Positions 46,565-56,157 are shown, numbered from the stretch's first letter. The stretch: 64,000 nucleotides of DNA from Corynebacterium rhinophilum (GCF_030227225.1 NZ_JASPHQ010000013.1:1-64000), one strand, 5' to 3'. The notes: generated by a model from the sequence alone, not told the origin. Numbers and translations: made by a program.

Positions 46565-49036
46565 GTGACTGTCTTCAAATCTTTGTCCAAGATAGCCCTG
46601 TCCACGGTCTTGGAAGCCGCGCTCATCGCGCTCGCGCTTGCCCCCTTCGCGGGCATTTCCGGCGTAGCGATCGCCCGCACCAACCAGACCATGCAATCGG
46701 ACCTGCAAGACCTAACAGCGGGCAATATCCCTGGTGTTACCACGGTGCAGGATGCCTCAGGCAAAGATATGGCCTATGTCTATAGCCAACGCCGCCACCC
46801 CGTAGATGCTGACGAGATTTCGGACGCGATGAAAAACGCCATCGTCTCCATTGAAGACGAACGCTTTTACGAGCACGGCGGCGTTGATCTCCAAGGCAAT
46901 TTCCGCGCCCTGTGGACCAACCTCACCTCCGGCGGGGTATCCCAGGGCGCGTCCACCATTGACCAGCAGTACGTCAAGAACTACCTCCTGCTCGTCTCCG
47001 CACAAAACGATGAAGAACGGGCCGCGGCGACCGAGCAATCCGTCACCCGCAAGTTGCGCGAAATGCGCATGGCAACGCAGATGAATGAGGAATTGGATAA
47101 GAAGGAAATCCTTACCAATTACCTCAACTTGGTCTCTTTTGGCAATTATGCCTACGGCGTGGAGGCCGCCGCGCGGACCTACTTTGATAGCCACGCCGCG
47201 GACCTCACGGTGCCGCAGGCGGCGATGCTCGCGGGCATGGTGCAGTCCTCAGAGCGCCTCAACCCCTATACCAATGAGGAAGAGGTGCTTGACCGCCGCA
47301 ACGTCGTGCTGCAGTCCATGGTGGATAACGGCTATCTGGAGCAGGCGGATGCGGATGAGTATAAGGGGGAAGAATTGGGTGTCGGCAAGCGGCCCAATAC
47401 CCTGGACAATGGCTGCATCGGCGCAGATGATCGCGGCTTTTTCTGCGATTTTGTGCTGCAGTACCTTGAGGAAAAGGGTATGGACCAAGATCAGCTTGCC
47501 AACGGTGGATATACCGTAAAGACCACGTTGGACCCGCAGGTGCAGGATACGGCGCTATCTGCGGTGCAGTCGCGCACCAACCCGAATGCTCAGGGCGTCG
47601 CCGAGGTGATGGACGTTATCGAACCGGGCACGTCAGACCGCAAGGTCTTGGCCATGGTCTCTTCCCGTGCGTACGGGCTGGACCAAGATAATAATGAAAC
47701 CCTGCTGCCGCAGCCCAACTCCTTGGTGGGCAATGGCGCCGGCTCGGTTTTTAAGGCCTTTACCGCCGCGGCCGCCCTCGAGGCTGGCTACGGCATTAAG
47801 AATACGGTGGATGTGCCCACCCGCTATGAGGCCGAAGGCCTTGGCCACGGCGGCGCCGATAACTGCCCCGCCAACCGCTACTGTGTGGAAAACGCGGGCA
47901 ACTATAAGGCCACGATGACGCTGCAAGAGGCCTTGGCCCACTCGCCCAATACGCCATTTGTCAAGCTCACCGAGCAGGTTGGCGTGGCACCCATCGTGGA
48001 TATGGCGGTACGCCTCGGCCTGCGCTCCTACGACGAAAAGGGCACCTTTGATAAGGACACCTCCATCGCGCAGCGCACAAAGGACGCCAATTCCGGTTCC
48101 TTTACCTTGGGCCCCAACCCGGTAAATCCGCTGGAACTATCCAATGTCGGCGCAACGATTGCCTCCAATGGCCGGTGGTGCGAGCCCAATCCCATTGACG
48201 AGGTCCTGGACAAGAACGGCAACGAGGTCTACCTCAAGGAAACCCCGTGCGAGCAGGCGGTAGACCAGGATGTAGCCCACGCCTTGGCCAATGCGCTGTC
48301 TGAAGATGCCACGCAGGGAACCGCCAAGGATGCCGCCCAAGCTGCTGGCTTTAGCTCCCCCATCGCCGCCAAGACCGGTACCACCGAGTCCAACCAGTCC
48401 TCAGCATTTTTGGGATTCAACGACGGGCTCGCCGCCGCTCCTTATATTTATAACGACGGCACCGATACCCAGCCGCTGTGTACCTCACCCGTGCGCCAGT
48501 GCACCGGCTCCGGCAACCTCTTTGGTGGCTTGGAGCCCGCGCAGACATTTTTCACCATGGCATCGCAGCTACCGCAGGCTACCCAGGGCGGGCTGCCCAA
48601 CTACAACAAGAAATACGATGACGGCACCACCGGGGATAAGTTGCTCGATAGCTTGCGCGGGAAAAACGAGTCACAGGCCCGCAGCACCCTTGAGGCCAAG
48701 GGCTATGTGGTAAAAACCTCCCGCGTTGTCGGCGGGGATGTTCCCTACGGCCGAGTGGTGCGCGCGATTACCGGCAAGGATGGCAAGAAGGACGGCGCCG
48801 AGATTACCCTGCAGCTTTCCGATGGCACCTCTGCCACCCAATCCCCCTCCAGCGGCGTGGGCAGTGCGAATACGACCGGCGCACAAAATAACACCGGCAG
48901 CGGGAACACTACCGGCGTGAGCAACTGGGGAGGAAATAACGGCGGCGGATTGAACCTCAGCCCAGAGGACTTTGGAATCCGCCAGGAAGATATCGATAAC
49001 TTCCGCAACGATATCCGCAATCTCCTCGGCCGCTAA
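46565..49036 (+). CDS. ponA: Class A penicillin-binding protein with PASTA domain
   Basis: This 823-residue bifunctional cell-wall synthase has an N-terminal transmembrane segment, a glycosyltransferase domain (SIEDERFYEHGGVDLQG and QGASTIDQQYVKNYLL) and a transpeptidase domain. The active-site serine is in GSVFKAF, SXN in SPNTPF and KTG in AKTGTTESNQ. One PASTA-like repeat (about residues 690-755) and a Gly/Asn/Ser/Thr-rich tail follow. I chose GTG 46565, with TAGGGT (46552-46557) 7 bases upstream, over the longer frame from 46490. It is divergent from whcA. Confidence 0.93.
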   Translation: MTVFKSLSKIALSTVLEAALIALALAPFAGISGVAIARTNQTMQSDLQDLTAGNIPGVTTVQDASGKDMAYVYSQRRHPVDADEISDAMKNAIVSIEDERFYEHGGVDLQGNFRALWTNLTSGGVSQGASTIDQQYVKNYLLLVSAQNDEERAAATEQSVTRKLREMRMATQMNEELDKKEILTNYLNLVSFGNYAYGVEAAARTYFDSHAADLTVPQAAMLAGMVQSSERLNPYTNEEEVLDRRNVVLQSMVDNGYLEQADADEYKGEELGVGKRPNTLDNGCIGADDRGFFCDFVLQYLEEKGMDQDQLANGGYTVKTTLDPQVQDTALSAVQSRTNPNAQGVAEVMDVIEPGTSDRKVLAMVSSRAYGLDQDNNETLLPQPNSLVGNGAGSVFKAFTAAAALEAGYGIKNTVDVPTRYEAEGLGHGGADNCPANRYCVENAGNYKATMTLQEALAHSPNTPFVKLTEQVGVAPIVDMAVRLGLRSYDEKGTFDKDTSIAQRTKDANSGSFTLGPNPVNPLELSNVGATIASNGRWCEPNPIDEVLDKNGNEVYLKETPCEQAVDQDVAHALANALSEDATQGTAKDAAQAAGFSSPIAAKTGTTESNQSSAFLGFNDGLAAAPYIYNDGTDTQPLCTSPVRQCTGSGNLFGGLEPAQTFFTMASQLPQATQGGLPNYNKKYDDGTTGDKLLDSLRGKNESQARSTLEAKGYVVKTSRVVGGDVPYGRVVRAITGKDGKKDGAEITLQLSDGTSATQSPSSGVGSANTTGAQNNTGSGNTTGVSNWGGNNGGGLNLSPEDFGIRQEDIDNFRNDIRNLLGR

Positions 49037-49039
49037 AGA

Positions 49040-49504
49040 TTAGTTAAGCTGGCCTTTTACCTCCGCGGAAAGGCGCTTGCCGTCGGCTTGGCCGGCGGCT
49101 TTTGCATTGGCAACCTTCATGACCGCACCCATCTGCTTCATAGTGGGTGCTTCGCCTTTTTCTTTTTCTACCTCAGCAATTGCTTCTTCTACCAAAGCCT
49201 TAAGCTCCGCATCATCGAGCTGGCGCGGCTGGTAGGCCTCGAAGAAGGGGACATCGACAAGCTCGGCCTCTGCCAATTCCGGGCGGCCATTTTCTTCATA
49301 GACCTCTGCGGACTCGCGGCGCTTTTTAATCTCGCGCGCGATGACCTTGAGGATGTCTTCATCCTCCAGCTCGTGGCGGGAGCCAGTGGTTTCTTCGGCC
49401 TGGATTGCCGCGAGCAACGCGCGAATGGCGCTGGTGCGCTGCTTTTCCTTGGCCTTCATCGACGTTTTCAGATCTGCTCGGATAGTATCTTTTAGCTCGC
49501 TCAT
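49040..49504 (-). CDS. GatB/YqeY domain protein
   Basis: This 154-residue protein of the YqeY family (MSELKDTIRADLKTSMKAKE... ending EAPTMKQMGAVMKVANAKAAGQADGKRLSAEVKGQL) resembles the tRNA-binding tail of GatB. Its role is uncertain. ATG 49504 has both a TATATT box (49512-49517, reverse strand) 7 bases upstream and a gaaaggc. The frame extends to TTG 49513. It converges with ponA and diverges from the phosphoesterase gene. Confidence 0.87.
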   Translation of the reverse strand: MSELKDTIRADLKTSMKAKEKQRTSAIRALLAAIQAEETTGSRHELEDEDILKVIAREIKKRRESAEVYEENGRPELAEAELVDVPFFEAYQPRQLDDAELKALVEEAIAEVEKEKGEAPTMKQMGAVMKVANAKAAGQADGKRLSAEVKGQLN

Positions 49505-49547
49505 GCCTTTCAATATACGTCCATTTAAGGCAGGTAGTGTAGAAGCT

Positions 49548-50435
49548 GTGAAACTTCAACGGATTCTTGGCGGCGTCGCCGCAGGCCTAGGTGTTGCTGC
49601 TTGGGGCTTTAGCGAGCTCACGAAATTCGAGCTCAAGGAATTTACCCTTCCGCTCCTTCCCAAGGGCACCCTGCGCGGCGAAGAAGAGTTCCGCCTGCTG
49701 CACATTTCTGACCTGCACATGATCCCGGGACAGCAGACCAAGATCGACTGGGTCTCCGCCCTCGATGCGCTGGAGCCAGACCTCGTGGTCAATACCGGCG
49801 ACAACCTCTCCGATAAGCAGGCCGTGCCCGATACCCTGCGCGCGCTCGGCCCGCTGCTCGCCCGGCCTGGCGTCTTCGTGTTCGGCACCAATGATTATTG
49901 GGCGCCGCGCCCGGTCAACCCCTTCAAATACCTGCTAGGGAAAAAGCGCGAGCCCTCCTACGTTGACCTTCCTTGGCGCGGCATGCGCGCGGCCTTCGTG
50001 GAGCACGGTTGGTACGACGGCAACCAGGCCCGTCACGAGTTCAAGGTGGGCAATGTTCGCCTTGCCGTGGCCGGAGTGGACGATCCGCACCACGACTTGG
50101 ACGATTATTCCGAAATCGCCGGCCCGCCCCACGAGGATGCCGATCTATCGCTTGCCCTGCTCCACGCCCCCGAGCCGCGCGTGCTCGAAAAGTTCGCCGC
50201 CGATGGTTACCAGCTCTCCCTTTCTGGCCATACCCACGGTGGACAGGTGTGCCTTCCTGGGTCGCGCGCCATCGTGACCAATTGCGGCATCGACCGCCCG
50301 CGCGCACAGGGCCTGCATGATTTCGGCCCTATGAAGATGCACGTCTCCAATGGCTTGGGCACGTCCAAATTCGCCCCGGTGCGTTTATTCTGCCGCCCCT
50401 CGGCCACCCTGCTGAGGATCACTGAGGTGGACTAG
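49548..50435 (+). CDS. Metallophosphoesterase
   Basis: The 295-residue calcineurin-like phosphoesterase has an N-terminal hydrophobic segment (ILGGVAAGLGVAAWGF) and metal-binding motifs LLHISDLHM, VVNTGDNLSD, GTNDYW and SLSGHTHGGQVCLPG. It is probably membrane-anchored with the active domain outside. The substrate is unknown, though lipid or lipoteichoic-type phosphodiesters are suggested for related YkuE-like proteins. GTG 49548 follows TAGTGT (49535-49540) by 7 bases, implying a leaderless message. Confidence 0.87.
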   Translation: MKLQRILGGVAAGLGVAAWGFSELTKFELKEFTLPLLPKGTLRGEEEFRLLHISDLHMIPGQQTKIDWVSALDALEPDLVVNTGDNLSDKQAVPDTLRALGPLLARPGVFVFGTNDYWAPRPVNPFKYLLGKKREPSYVDLPWRGMRAAFVEHGWYDGNQARHEFKVGNVRLAVAGVDDPHHDLDDYSEIAGPPHEDADLSLALLHAPEPRVLEKFAADGYQLSLSGHTHGGQVCLPGSRAIVTNCGIDRPRAQGLHDFGPMKMHVSNGLGTSKFAPVRLFCRPSATLLRITEVD

Positions 50436-50483
50436 ACCTGCCGTTTTGTCGATCTCATTCACCATGCGTTAAGGTATTTCAGT

Positions 50484-50499
50484 ACTGCTTTTAAGCAGT
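50484..50499. repeat. Palindrome just upstream of tRNA-Pro
   Basis: The arms actgctt / aagcagt flank a 2-base loop and end 3 bases before the mature tRNA 5' end. The element is near-identical to the one at tRNA-Thr (21342-21355). Confidence 0.7.
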
Positions 50500-50502
50500 G
50501 AC

Positions 50503-50576
<74 letters not shown>

Positions 50577-50581
50577 CAGTA

Positions 50582-50606
50582 GCCCGCAGGAAACTGCGGG
50601 CTTTTT
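50582..50606 (+). terminator. Rho-independent terminator after tRNA-Pro
   Basis: The perfect 8-bp stem gcccgcag / ctgcgggc has a gaaa tetraloop and is followed by five T. It starts 5 bases after the tRNA. Confidence 0.9.
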
Positions 50607-50640
50607 CCATGCCTACAGAGCCCTGGATTCCAGGGCCCGC

Positions 50641-52005
50641 TTAAGCCAGCATGCCGGTAAAGAATGCGATGGCGACGAGAATGATGGAAAATACCCATGC
50701 AATGGGGAAAGCTATCTTGAGGTACTTGCCCATCTGGCCGTCCGCCAGTCCCAGCGCCAGCCACAGTGCTGGCGAAAATGGGGAGACGAAGGTTCCCACC
50801 ACGTTGCCGATAATGAGGGCGCTCGCAGCGCCCATACCGCTGACGCCGAAGGATTCCACCGTGCCCTGCACGATGGGCAGTACTGAGAAGTAATACGCAT
50901 CCGTGGAGGTCAACAGATCTAGCGGAACCCCAAAGAATCCCACGATGACGTGCAGATACGGCGCCACTCCTTCCGGGAGAATATTCACCAGGCTCAGCGC
51001 GATTTCTTCTAGCATCTTGGTCTCATTGAGCACGCCCAAAAACATCGCGGCTGCAATGATCACTCCGGCCATGGACAAGGCGTTGGGGGCGTGACGCCGC
51101 AAGGCATCGCCCTGCTCCATCGCGCCGTCGAAGTTCACTACCAAGGCAATGGTGGTAGCAATAAGGAACGCGGGTGCCGGTGGCAGCAAGCCCGAAAGCA
51201 GGGCGGCGAGCACGGCGAAGGCAACGACGATATTCGCGATAGTAACCCACCGGGATTTCCGGTACCTGAACCCGAGTTTTTGTTGTTCCTCAGCCTGCTT
51301 GGCGGAAAAATCATCCGCCAAGGAATTCACGTCCACTGAGATGGTGCCCTTAATCTCGCCGCTTTCCTGCAGCTTGGCTAAGCGGCTCTTTTCGCGCCAT
51401 CCCAACAGGGCGGCAATGGCGAAGATCAGGACCACTGCCACACCTTGGATGGGCAATAAGTGCAGCCAGATATCGTTCGGGTCTTGCTCAACCACCGCAC
51501 CGGCACGCCCCAGTGGTCCGCCCCACGGGACCATATTCATCACCGAAGCGGCTAGGGCCACGATGGTAATCAGCACATAACGCGACATGTGCAGCGCCCG
51601 GTACAGCGGCAGCAATGCGGGAATCGTAATAAGGAAGGTCGTGGAACCCGATCCATCGAGGTGCGCCACGATGCCGATGGCGGCCGTGCCTATAGTCACG
51701 GCCATGACATTGCCACGGGTCGCCTTGATGAGGCTGCGGATCACCGGGGTAAAAAGCCCCACATCCTGCAAAATGCCGAAGAAAATGATGGCGAAGATGA
51801 ACATCACCACGACGTTGATGACAGAACTTAAGCCTTCGCCAAAGAAATCCGCGATATCTTCTACCCCAAAACCGGCTATCACAGCGCCGATGACGGGCAC
51901 CAAGGTCATGGGAATAATGGGATTAACGCGGCCACGGATGAGGATTCCCACCGTCACAAAGATGATGGCCAGTCCCATCAGGGTCAGCCCTAGGGAGGTC
52001 TGCAT
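50641..52005 (-). CDS. CitMHS-type citrate:cation symporter
   Basis: This 454-residue membrane protein has about eleven or twelve helices and the CitMHS family pattern. This includes the SGSTTFLITIPALLPLYRAL block, NMVPWGGP, and C-terminal FFGVPLDLLTSTDAYYFSVLPI and GNVVGTFVSPFSPALWLALGLA. It probably imports citrate complexed with a divalent metal ion. The ATG has aaaggagcg. No CitA/CitB two-component system is adjacent, unlike at some other citrate loci. An 8-bp inverted repeat upstream may bind a regulator. Confidence 0.87.
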   Translation of the reverse strand: MQTSLGLTLMGLAIIFVTVGILIRGRVNPIIPMTLVPVIGAVIAGFGVEDIADFFGEGLSSVINVVVMFIFAIIFFGILQDVGLFTPVIRSLIKATRGNVMAVTIGTAAIGIVAHLDGSGSTTFLITIPALLPLYRALHMSRYVLITIVALAASVMNMVPWGGPLGRAGAVVEQDPNDIWLHLLPIQGVAVVLIFAIAALLGWREKSRLAKLQESGEIKGTISVDVNSLADDFSAKQAEEQQKLGFRYRKSRWVTIANIVVAFAVLAALLSGLLPPAPAFLIATTIALVVNFDGAMEQGDALRRHAPNALSMAGVIIAAAMFLGVLNETKMLEEIALSLVNILPEGVAPYLHVIVGFFGVPLDLLTSTDAYYFSVLPIVQGTVESFGVSGMGAASALIIGNVVGTFVSPFSPALWLALGLADGQMGKYLKIAFPIAWVFSIILVAIAFFTGMLA

Positions 52006-52047
52006 TGCGCTCCTTTAAAAGTCACTGGCGCCCGCATGGCGCACGCC

Positions 52048-52072
52048 ATTAGCCAAAAGACGTATGGCTAAT
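52048..52072. promoter_or_regulatory. Operator-like inverted repeat upstream of citMHS
   Basis: attagcca / tggctaat are perfect 8-bp arms separated by 9 bases, centred about 55 bases upstream of the transporter ATG. No regulator gene is adjacent. The remaining gap to 52358 contains two small hairpins (cgcctac...gtaggcg near 52238 and gctggca...tgccagc near 52304) but no credible gene. Confidence 0.45.
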
Positions 52073-52358
52073 GCTAAACATTGCTGTGTGGTAGCGCACA
52101 TTCCTGCCGTGGGCCGCATTTATCAACCCTGGCCCGCCGTGAATATATACCTTTGGGTAAAAACGGGAAACGACGCGGCGCCCCTACAGCACCGCGTCGC
52201 CCCTATTCCCTATCACTCACAACGGCGCAAGCCGTTCGCCTACCCCCTAAGTAGGCGGTGTGAGCACTAGTAAGAATAACACTCCTCGTATTCCAGCCAT
52301 AGCGCTGGCAAACCATTGCCAGCTTTATACAAGCTTTTGGCCATTTAAGTATTAAATT

Positions 52359-53822
52359 TCAGACTTTAGCGGCTGTTTTTGGGTTCTCCCTGGCAGGCAC
52401 GAGCCATTTCACTGCACTCAGACCTACAAGAGTGATAGCGCCCAAAACGGCAAGGCCGGTCCACAGCACCACTGCCTCACCATCGTTGCCCGCCACGGTG
52501 ACGGCGGCCGTTGTCCAGTTGAGCGGCAAAAGGTTAGCTACTACCTGCCATACCTTATCCACCCCGGCGATGGCCGCGGATTTCCACAGCCACCCCACCA
52601 ACGCGGTCTGCCCAATGCCAAAGATCGCGGCGAGGATCGATCCCACGGTCATGCCACACAGTTCGAGCAAGCCACGCACGATAAGCGCGGAGGACAGGGC
52701 ACCCAAGAACAGGGCTCCTCCGGCGGCCACGGCGGCGATGGGGGTAAGGCCGATGGACAAGACGAAGAGCAGGATCTCCCCGATGGCCACCGCTGCCAGC
52801 GATCCGCCGAGAACCATCAGCCACGGGCGGAATCCCAATTTCCACGCCACCCCGGCCGCGGATCCAGCCAAGAGGACGAGCGCGGAAATGAGCATGGCGA
52901 TGACCGGGCTCAGCTGGCGCGCATCTTCCTCTGCAGCCACGTGCGCGGGAGGCAGGGCGCGCTGCACCTCCCCCAGGTTCGATTGGTTTTGTTCGGCCAT
53001 GCCGGTGAGCTTGCCGGCGCCATCGTCAAGCTGGCCCACCCCATCGAGCGCCTCATCCACGCGGCTATTGAGCTCCGCGATGGACTGGTTGAGCTGCTGC
53101 GCGCCTGCCACAGCCTGGTTGATGCCATCGTGATAGGCATAACCGCTTACCGCCAGCTGATTGGAGAGATCGCGCGAGCCATCCTTCAGCTTTTTCAACT
53201 CCCCGGTCAGGGATTCATCGAGGCGGAAGTTTTCCACCTGCTTGCGCAGATCTCCCAGCTGGGAGCGGACTTGTTTCGCTTCCTTGGAATCATTTCCCTC
53301 CAGGTCGCGCACCGTACCATCGATGGCTTCCAAGATTTGGCCTTGGACGGCCCCCAGGCCCACGACCTGGTCGACGGCCCCGCCGACGGTATTTGCCAGC
53401 TCCGTCGCCCCTCCGCCGAGGGTATTGGTCCCGGACTGCAGCTGGTTAAGGCCCGAGACCAGCTCTTGCGAGCCGCCGGCGAGCTTTTCGACGCCCTCGC
53501 CTAATTCCCCGGCACCCTTATCCAGCTCGCTTGTGCCCTTGTTCAGGCGATCCGCGCCGGATTTCAGGATGCTGGCCTGCGCTTGGGCGCGGCTGGCGGC
53601 CTCGGCGGCTTCCTTGAGCTCCGGCGATGCCGAATTCGCCTGCGGTGCGCCATAAGGCTGCGCGGCGCTCGACCACGCATGCGCCGGTTCCCACTGCGCC
53701 CAGGCCGCCACTGCGGTACCAACGATAAGCGGTACGGCGAGCAATACGAGCAGGAAGAAGGTGCGCCACCGCGAAGAGCTCGCGGACGCGGTGGGCGCGG
53801 TCGAGGCAAGGCGTTTGGTCAT
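52359..53822 (-). CDS. YhgE/Pip-like membrane protein with coiled-coil ectodomain
   Basis: This 487-residue protein has an N-terminal transmembrane helix (FFLLVLLAVPLIVGTAVAAW) and then a long extracellular segment (about 60-290) rich in heptad-like repeats such as LNKGTSELDKGAGELGEGVEKLAGG. About six transmembrane helices end the chain. The plan matches the YhgE/Pip family, related to ABC-2-type and phage-infection proteins and to EsaA. Its role may be export or lipid handling (inference). It stands alone, with no adjacent TetR regulator or transporter partner. Confidence 0.75.
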   Translation of the reverse strand: MTKRLASTAPTASASSSRWRTFFLLVLLAVPLIVGTAVAAWAQWEPAHAWSSAAQPYGAPQANSASPELKEAAEAASRAQAQASILKSGADRLNKGTSELDKGAGELGEGVEKLAGGSQELVSGLNQLQSGTNTLGGGATELANTVGGAVDQVVGLGAVQGQILEAIDGTVRDLEGNDSKEAKQVRSQLGDLRKQVENFRLDESLTGELKKLKDGSRDLSNQLAVSGYAYHDGINQAVAGAQQLNQSIAELNSRVDEALDGVGQLDDGAGKLTGMAEQNQSNLGEVQRALPPAHVAAEEDARQLSPVIAMLISALVLLAGSAAGVAWKLGFRPWLMVLGGSLAAVAIGEILLFVLSIGLTPIAAVAAGGALFLGALSSALIVRGLLELCGMTVGSILAAIFGIGQTALVGWLWKSAAIAGVDKVWQVVANLLPLNWTTAAVTVAGNDGEAVVLWTGLAVLGAITLVGLSAVKWLVPARENPKTAAKV

Positions 53823-53906
53823 GCTAGTAACCTATCGCTGCAGGTCATTCCCTTTCCGCAGGCGCGCCGATCCCCACGCATAACAAAGAGAATCTACTAT
53901 TAAGAC

Positions 53907-54461
53907 ATGCCTATCCCCCTGAAATCCCCGTTCTCCCGCACGCTAGCGTGCGCGGCCGCGTTTCCGCTGTGCATGGCATTGGTGTCCTGCGCCGATGATG
54001 CCGATACCTCCGCCCACCCCAGTGAGCCCCAGTTTTCTGATGCCGTGGCGCAATCCAGTTCCGGATCTGCAAGCTCCGCGGAAGACACGGCAGCCACTAC
54101 AACCGATGCCCCTGCGACCTCACCCAAAAAGACGCAGGCACAACAACCCACTCCAAAGGAAGTCACGGTCACCACAACCACCACGCAGGCCAAGGGCGAT
54201 TGCTCCCCCGCGTCCTTTGCTCCCATTGTTCCCAAAATGGACAACATTGTGGTGATAGATTGTGACGGTGCCTGGGCTCACTTTGGCAAAGACCAAACAG
54301 ATTGGACCGTATGGGCGCGTTATAGCGATGGCGAGTGGACGGCCATCCGCGCGATCGGTCAAGCCACCTCAGGGATGAGCGAGCCATGCTATGACGTGGA
54401 CAAATGGATCAAGCAGGGCGCTCCTAGCTTTGTCTCAGACAATATGCGCCGCTGCGATTAA
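53907..54461 (+). CDS. Secreted lipoprotein, unknown function
   Basis: This 184-residue protein has a lipoprotein signal peptide with lipobox LVSC (Cys about residue 28). A Ser/Thr/Pro-rich disordered linker (about 30-95) and a C-terminal domain of about 85 residues follow. That domain has three cysteines plus a final one (CSPASF, VIDCDG, EPCYDV, RRCD) and Trp-rich strands (WTVWARYSDGEWTAI). No family recognised. TACTAT (53895-53900) lies 6 bases before the ATG, so the transcript is probably leaderless. Confidence 0.75.
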   Translation: MPIPLKSPFSRTLACAAAFPLCMALVSCADDADTSAHPSEPQFSDAVAQSSSGSASSAEDTAATTTDAPATSPKKTQAQQPTPKEVTVTTTTTQAKGDCSPASFAPIVPKMDNIVVIDCDGAWAHFGKDQTDWTVWARYSDGEWTAIRAIGQATSGMSEPCYDVDKWIKQGAPSFVSDNMRRCD

Positions 54462-54475
54462 TACCGCCTAACGTA

Positions 54476-54565
54476 CAGGCCGCCTTCGACCAACTGTCTC
54501 CGCTGCACCCAACTCACAGCAACTCGCTGTGGGTTGAGGACGCGGGGTTGGTCGAAGGCGGCCTG
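54476..54565. terminator. Large bidirectional terminator between lipoprotein gene and katA
   Basis: A perfect 19-bp inverted repeat (arms 54476-54494 and 54547-54565) encloses a second hairpin (caactcacagc / gctgtgggttg with one wobble pair). It lies between converging genes and is followed by tgtttt on the plus strand. Confidence 0.75.
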
Positions 54566-54606
54566 TGTTTTATGCCTCTAAGAAGCAGTACAACCGCAGT
54601 GGCGGG

Positions 54607-56157
54607 CTACTTCTTTTCGGCAAAGACCTCGCGCACGCGCTGGCCCAGATCCGGGTGGACGTTGGTCCAGTACTGGTAAACGCGCTCTTCGGTTTCCTCG
54701 GACACGCCGGCCATCGCGTTGGTGATATTGGTGACCAAGCGCTCCTTGGCGCCGTCGTCGTAGACGTTTTCGTACAGGTCGCGCGCTTGGACGAAGTCAT
54801 CGTCTTCCGCATGGCGTACGTACGGCGCGCGGACCAAGTCCTGACCGTGGGAATCCGGGTTCACGTAGAGGTCCGCCGCAGTGGTGGTCTCTAGGTCCTC
54901 GCGGTTGTTGACGGAGGCATCATCAAGCACGCCCGTGCCCTTCGCATGGCGGTTGGGCGAGTACACCGGATCCTCTGGTGCATTGTAGAAGTACTGCATT
55001 GGACCCTCGTGCTCGTAGGTATTGACCTTCTCCGCATTACGAGGCTGGTTGACCGGCAAGTGCTTGTAGTTCGGCCCGATGCGATAGCGCTGCTGATCTG
55101 CATAGGCAAAGACGCGGGCCTGAAGCATCTTATCCGGAGATAGGCCAACACCCGGCACGATATTGGAGGGATCGAGTGCAACCTGCTCGATCTGGGCAAA
55201 GAAGTTGCGCGGGTTGCGGTTGAGCTCGAAGTAGCCCACATCGTGCAGCGGGTAGTCCTTCTTGGACCAGACCTTGGTCAGATCGAAGGGGTTGAAGCGG
55301 TAATCTTCAGCCTCAGCAAGCGGCATGATCTGCACCTTGACATCCCAGATGGGGTAGTTGCCCTCTTCGATGGCGTTGTAGAGATCCGCGCGGTGGCTAT
55401 CCGGGTTCTGGCCGGCTTCTACGGTGGCCTCTTCATCGGTGAAATTCTCTACGCCCTGGCGGGAGATGAAGTGGTATTTCACCCAGAATGCCTCGCCGTC
55501 TTCGTTGACCCACTGGAAGGTGTGGGAACCGTAGCCATTTTGGTGGCGGGTGGTCTTCGGGGTGCCGCGGTCACCCATCAGGTAGGTCACCTGGTGGGCG
55601 GATTCCGGGTTGCGGGTCCAGAAATCCCACTGCATATCGGCATCGCGCAGGCCATTGGAACCCAGGCGCTTTTGGGAGTGGATGAAGTCCGGGAACTTCA
55701 TGCCATCGCGCAGGAAGAATACCGGGGTGTTATTGCCCACGATGTCGAAGTTGCCGTCTTCGGTGTAGAAGCGGAGGGCAAAGCCGTGCACATCGCGCCA
55801 GGTATCCGGGGAGCCCTGCTCGCCGGCAACGGTGGAAAAACGGCCCATCATCGGGGTGACGGTGCCCTTCTGGAAGACCTTAGCCTTGGTGTAGGCGGAC
55901 ACATCTTCGGTGATGTGCAGCTCACCGTAGGCGCCGTGGCCCTTGGCGTGCGGGGTACGCTCGGGCACGCGCTCGCGGTTGAAGTGGGCGAGCTTTTCAA
56001 TGAGGTGAATATCGTTAAGCGCGACCGGACCCTGGGGTCCGGCGGTCACGGACGTATTCTCAGAAGGAACGGGCTGGCCGGAAGGGCGGGTCGTGGTGCC
56101 CTTGCCTGCGGGACGCTGTCCCTTGTTCAAGATGTCATCAGCGGTGGAATCAGTCAT
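54607..56157 (-). CDS. katA: Monofunctional heme catalase
   Basis: This 516-residue clade-3-type catalase decomposes hydrogen peroxide. The active-site histidine is in RVPERTPHAKGHGAYG, the distal asparagine in FDIVGNNTPVFF and the heme-ligand tyrosine in RVFAYADQQRYRIGPNY. ATG 56157 has aggagg upstream and gives an N-terminal extension of about 50 residues. The frame to 56202 is not needed. It is divergent from sigC, as in C. glutamicum. Confidence 0.96.
   Translation of the reverse strand: MTDSTADDILNKGQRPAGKGTTTRPSGQPVPSENTSVTAGPQGPVALNDIHLIEKLAHFNRERVPERTPHAKGHGAYGELHITEDVSAYTKAKVFQKGTVTPMMGRFSTVAGEQGSPDTWRDVHGFALRFYTEDGNFDIVGNNTPVFFLRDGMKFPDFIHSQKRLGSNGLRDADMQWDFWTRNPESAHQVTYLMGDRGTPKTTRHQNGYGSHTFQWVNEDGEAFWVKYHFISRQGVENFTDEEATVEAGQNPDSHRADLYNAIEEGNYPIWDVKVQIMPLAEAEDYRFNPFDLTKVWSKKDYPLHDVGYFELNRNPRNFFAQIEQVALDPSNIVPGVGLSPDKMLQARVFAYADQQRYRIGPNYKHLPVNQPRNAEKVNTYEHEGPMQYFYNAPEDPVYSPNRHAKGTGVLDDASVNNREDLETTTAADLYVNPDSHGQDLVRAPYVRHAEDDDFVQARDLYENVYDDGAKERLVTNITNAMAGVSEETEERVYQYWTNVHPDLGQRVREVFAEKK

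Noticed and set aside
52064..52270. 68-codon plus-strand frame in the citMHS upstream gap
   Set aside because: It has no ribosome site or leaderless box and an odd amino-acid composition, and it starts inside the operator-like palindrome.
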